NCBI GenBank assembly: GCA_964461035.1
Contig: CAYWRI010000012.1
Coordinates: forward strand, 1 to 44,683
Length of the DNA stretch: 44,683 nt
Source of the DNA: CAYZNE01 sp964461035
GTDB taxonomy: Archaea > Nanobdellota > Nanobdellia > Woesearchaeales > CAYZNE01
Direction: 5' to 3'
Positions 44,001 to 44,683 of this stretch are shown here, in pieces. How positions within the stretch are numbered: the stretch's first letter is position 1; each line of letters starts with the position of its first letter. Both the position numbers and the translations under genes were made by a program. The notes below the pieces were generated by a model. That model saw only the letters and a list, made by a program, of their open reading frames with translations. It did no database searches and was not told the origin of the DNA.

Positions 44001-44683
44001 GAATTGTAATGTTGAGTTTGAGGGTGATAATGCTAATTCTAATCCTGATTCTGTTTTTTATTTTTCTTCTTCAGATTTTGGTAGTGTTGTGAATTCTTTT
44101 ATTAATACTTCTGAGAATTATGTGCTAGGGGTTTATTTTAATTATTCTGTTAATGGTGTTGTTCTTAATTCGAGTGTTGTGACTTCGGGTCGTAATGCTA
44201 ATGGTGTTTATTTTGGTCATTCTAATAATTTGAGTCTTGTTAATTCGAGTGTTGTGACTTCTGCTCTTGGTGCGGGCGGTGTTTATTTTCGTTATTCTGA
44301 TAATTTGAGTGTTGTGGGTTCGAGTGTTGTGACTTCTGGTTATGCTGCTAGGGGTGTTTATTTTGATTATTCTGTTAATAGTATTGTTCTTAATTCGAGT
44401 GTTGTGACTTCTAATCGTACTGCTAATGGTGTTTATTTTAGTTATTCTGATAATTCGAGTATTGTTAATTCGAGTGTTGTGACTTCGGGTCGTGATTCTA
44501 ATGGTGTTTATTTTAGTTATTCTAATAATTTGAGTCTTGTTAATTCGAGTGTTGTGACTTCGGGTGAGTATGCTGATAGCGTGATTTTTGTTGTTTCTGA
44601 TAATTCGCGTGTTGTGAATTGTAGTGTTGTGACTTCTGGTGATGGTTCTGGTGGTGTTTATTTTCGTTATTCTGTTAATAGTA
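41092..44683 (+). CDS. Giant secreted beta-helix repeat protein, 3' end outside the window
   Basis: The frame is open for 1197 codons from the ATG to the window edge with no stop. An N-terminal hydrophobic segment (about 8-24, FSIVIAFLLISLVFFIE) is a signal or anchor. The protein consists of large modules beginning at Cys-Gly motifs (codons at 41365, 42535 and 43789, spaced 390 and 418 residues), each opening CG-S/MSIDTSG..., NLDCNFS..., NDVVVDC, NNVSFxNCNVEF and then rungs of a right-handed parallel beta-helix (pectate lyase/NosD-like). Rungs in the later modules have an exact 25-residue period. Modules close with HFTNFSL. Likely a surface adhesin or envelope fibre; enzymatic activity cannot be excluded. 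Confidence 0.85.
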   Translation, partial: MRKPNQYFSIVIAFLLISLVFFIEYSINIAPNIDDVNHPSENLSNYIINEYVDFSFLIARSGNIAGRADFVLDYIINGGEEIPLTNREPAICGSVIDSSGGISLFEDTKCNFSDYDSVITINSDDVVFNCRGHSIFANVSLSSQSNKRVVFINQVNNVTIINCDINFISLLSNGAEAIYSNYSTNISIINSSITSSGTAIEGIHFHSLNDSAVTNCDLKSTGSNNVKGIHIETDSSRIFLTNDSIFVSSADAKALCSDDLINSKITNIRLQSGSGSASSGISLINTHNCEFLNISSSALTLGSWGLVLDNSNGNKFIDSQLYSSGSVLGGNDLQFRSNTLCSQDNTFENVLFNTSNIASACFDTEGFNTFIWKNDESIISWNLNNTLSVFGNDVPLGLDKGIILKNNFIDVEVTDVPALNVSANLTFVGPLDIDLDNFDVLMNGVLCDDICSVPVVSGNEVRFSVKHFTNFSLNTSYEGFYCGMSIDTSGVHTMVENLDCNFSDSDYQNVVTISANDVVVDCDGFSVIANASGTSDFNRVFYVNGYNNVSFRNCNVEFEGDGSDADSAFYFDSSYFSSVVDSSVVTSGYSSKGIYFRYSDNSSVVNSSVVTSGDSSTGFRFYDSVNSRVVNCSVVTSGDSSIGFRFDPHSDNCSVVNCSVVTSGDGSDGVIFSSFSDNCSVVDSGVVTSGSNARGVWFYSWSHNGSVVNTTIVTYGLLSPSILFYSSNNGFVKNSFLSSNYYDVQFRDVYVDLNLCPVNVSFVNVVLNSSSVDSECDDTSGDNSFIWFNDNARVEWVIPNNVDFDGGVPFGLGQSITLENNLVDVNVSVFGTGGFNRGADLSFYGLEFVDTPVTLMGGEFCGGVCGGVFNDSSSYWFNVSHFTNFSLSGELVAPEEEFSCGMSIDTSGVYNMSENLDCNFSEGDYLNVVTVSADDVVVDCNDFSVTANASDSFGFNTIFYVNEYNNVSFMNCNVEFEGDNANSNPDSVFYFSSSDFGSVVNSFINTSENYVLGVYFNYSVNGVVLNSSVVTSGRNANGVYFGHSNNLSLVNSSVVTSALGAGGVYFRYSDNLSVVGSSVVTSGYAARGVYFDYSVNSIVLNSSVVTSNRTANGVYFSYSDNSSIVNSSVVTSGRDSNGVYFSYSNNLSLVNSSVVTSGEYADSVIFVVSDNSRVVNCSVVTSGDGSGGVYFRYSVNS
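42820..43170 (+). repeat. Beta-helix rung repeats, module II
   Basis: Coding repeats built on N-S/C-S-VVTSG-x4-G-V/F-xF-xxS-xN, with AGTGTTGTGACTTCTGG recurring almost unchanged at the DNA level. Spacing is mostly 75 bp. G/T-rich coding strand. Confidence 0.75.
44167..44683 (+). repeat. Perfect 75-bp beta-helix rung repeats, module III
   Basis: NSSVVTS-type rungs begin at 44167, 44242, 44317, 44392, 44467, 44542 and 44617, an exact 75-bp (25-residue) period. The DNA of TCGAGTGTTGTGACTTC is nearly invariant. The array continues past the window edge. Confidence 0.9.

Noticed and set aside
44167..44683. CRISPR or satellite repeat
   Set aside because: Units of exactly 75 bp keep the reading frame of the beta-helix protein.
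1..44683. tRNA or rRNA genes
   Set aside because: I found no T-loop/acceptor combinations or conserved rRNA segments in the intergenic regions.

Overview
The window is strongly A+T-rich and archaeal. It carries RadA, a Hjc-type Holliday junction resolvase, an archaeal tRNA-splicing endonuclease, RNase Z, a DRG/Rbg GTPase, a TrmB-family regulator, a SpoVT/AbrB-PhoU regulator and cofactor-independent phosphoglycerate mutase. Many genes have a TTTATAAA-type TATA box centred 26 to 29 nt before the start codon, the spacing expected for leaderless archaeal transcripts. Operon-internal genes tend to have GAGGTGA-type Shine-Dalgarno sites instead. Compact genes, many small orphan membrane proteins and large secreted repeat proteins suggest a DPANN-type archaeon (Woesearchaeota/Pacearchaeota-like). 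That placement is inference; there is no rRNA or tRNA in the window to confirm it.

Layout. (a) 1-3391 is accessory DNA. Two integron attC-like sites (258-355 and 2670-2751) bound a 2.4-kb gene cassette with its own archaeal TATA box, a 38-residue Cys-rich mini-ORF, a three-TM protein and a small orphan protein. The array ends in a reversed gene remnant fused to a decapitated inositol-monophosphatase-family gene. (b) 3449-16330 is mostly housekeeping: HAD phosphatase, a stand-alone EF-Tu-domain-2 protein, gpmI, a YdjM-like membrane protein, TrmB regulator, endA and rnz on one symmetric divergent TATA box, hjc, a PfkB sugar kinase, an SRPBCC protein, a TrpF-like barrel and an alpha/beta hydrolase, interspersed with small orphan families. 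(c) 16471-23170 is a cell-surface operon: a single-TM protein with a Ca-binding-like loop, a polytopic membrane protein with a large ectodomain, and a 1098-residue Cys-rich lipoprotein ending in leucine-rich repeats, followed after one in-frame stop by a truncated duplicate of the LRR module. (d) 23202-28877 holds an M29 aminopeptidase, CYTH and ASCH/DUF3850 proteins, radA with an unusual Walker A, and a PhoU-type regulator. (e) 28874-34883 holds a large protein with an embedded phosphoribosyltransferase-like domain, a candidate structured RNA at 32021-32145, a tandem pair of paralogous orphans, and a PAP2 phosphatase. (f) 35017-40906 holds a DRG GTPase, a three-gene coiled-coil operon, cysS and a possible pentein-fold protein. 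(g) 41058-44683 is the 5' part of a giant secreted beta-helix protein with a 25-residue repeat, running off the window.

The features I consider least ordinary are the cassette with complementary ends, the symmetric endA/rnz promoter, the nested-hairpin RNA candidate, the RadA P-loop substitution and the two repeat-expanded surface proteins.
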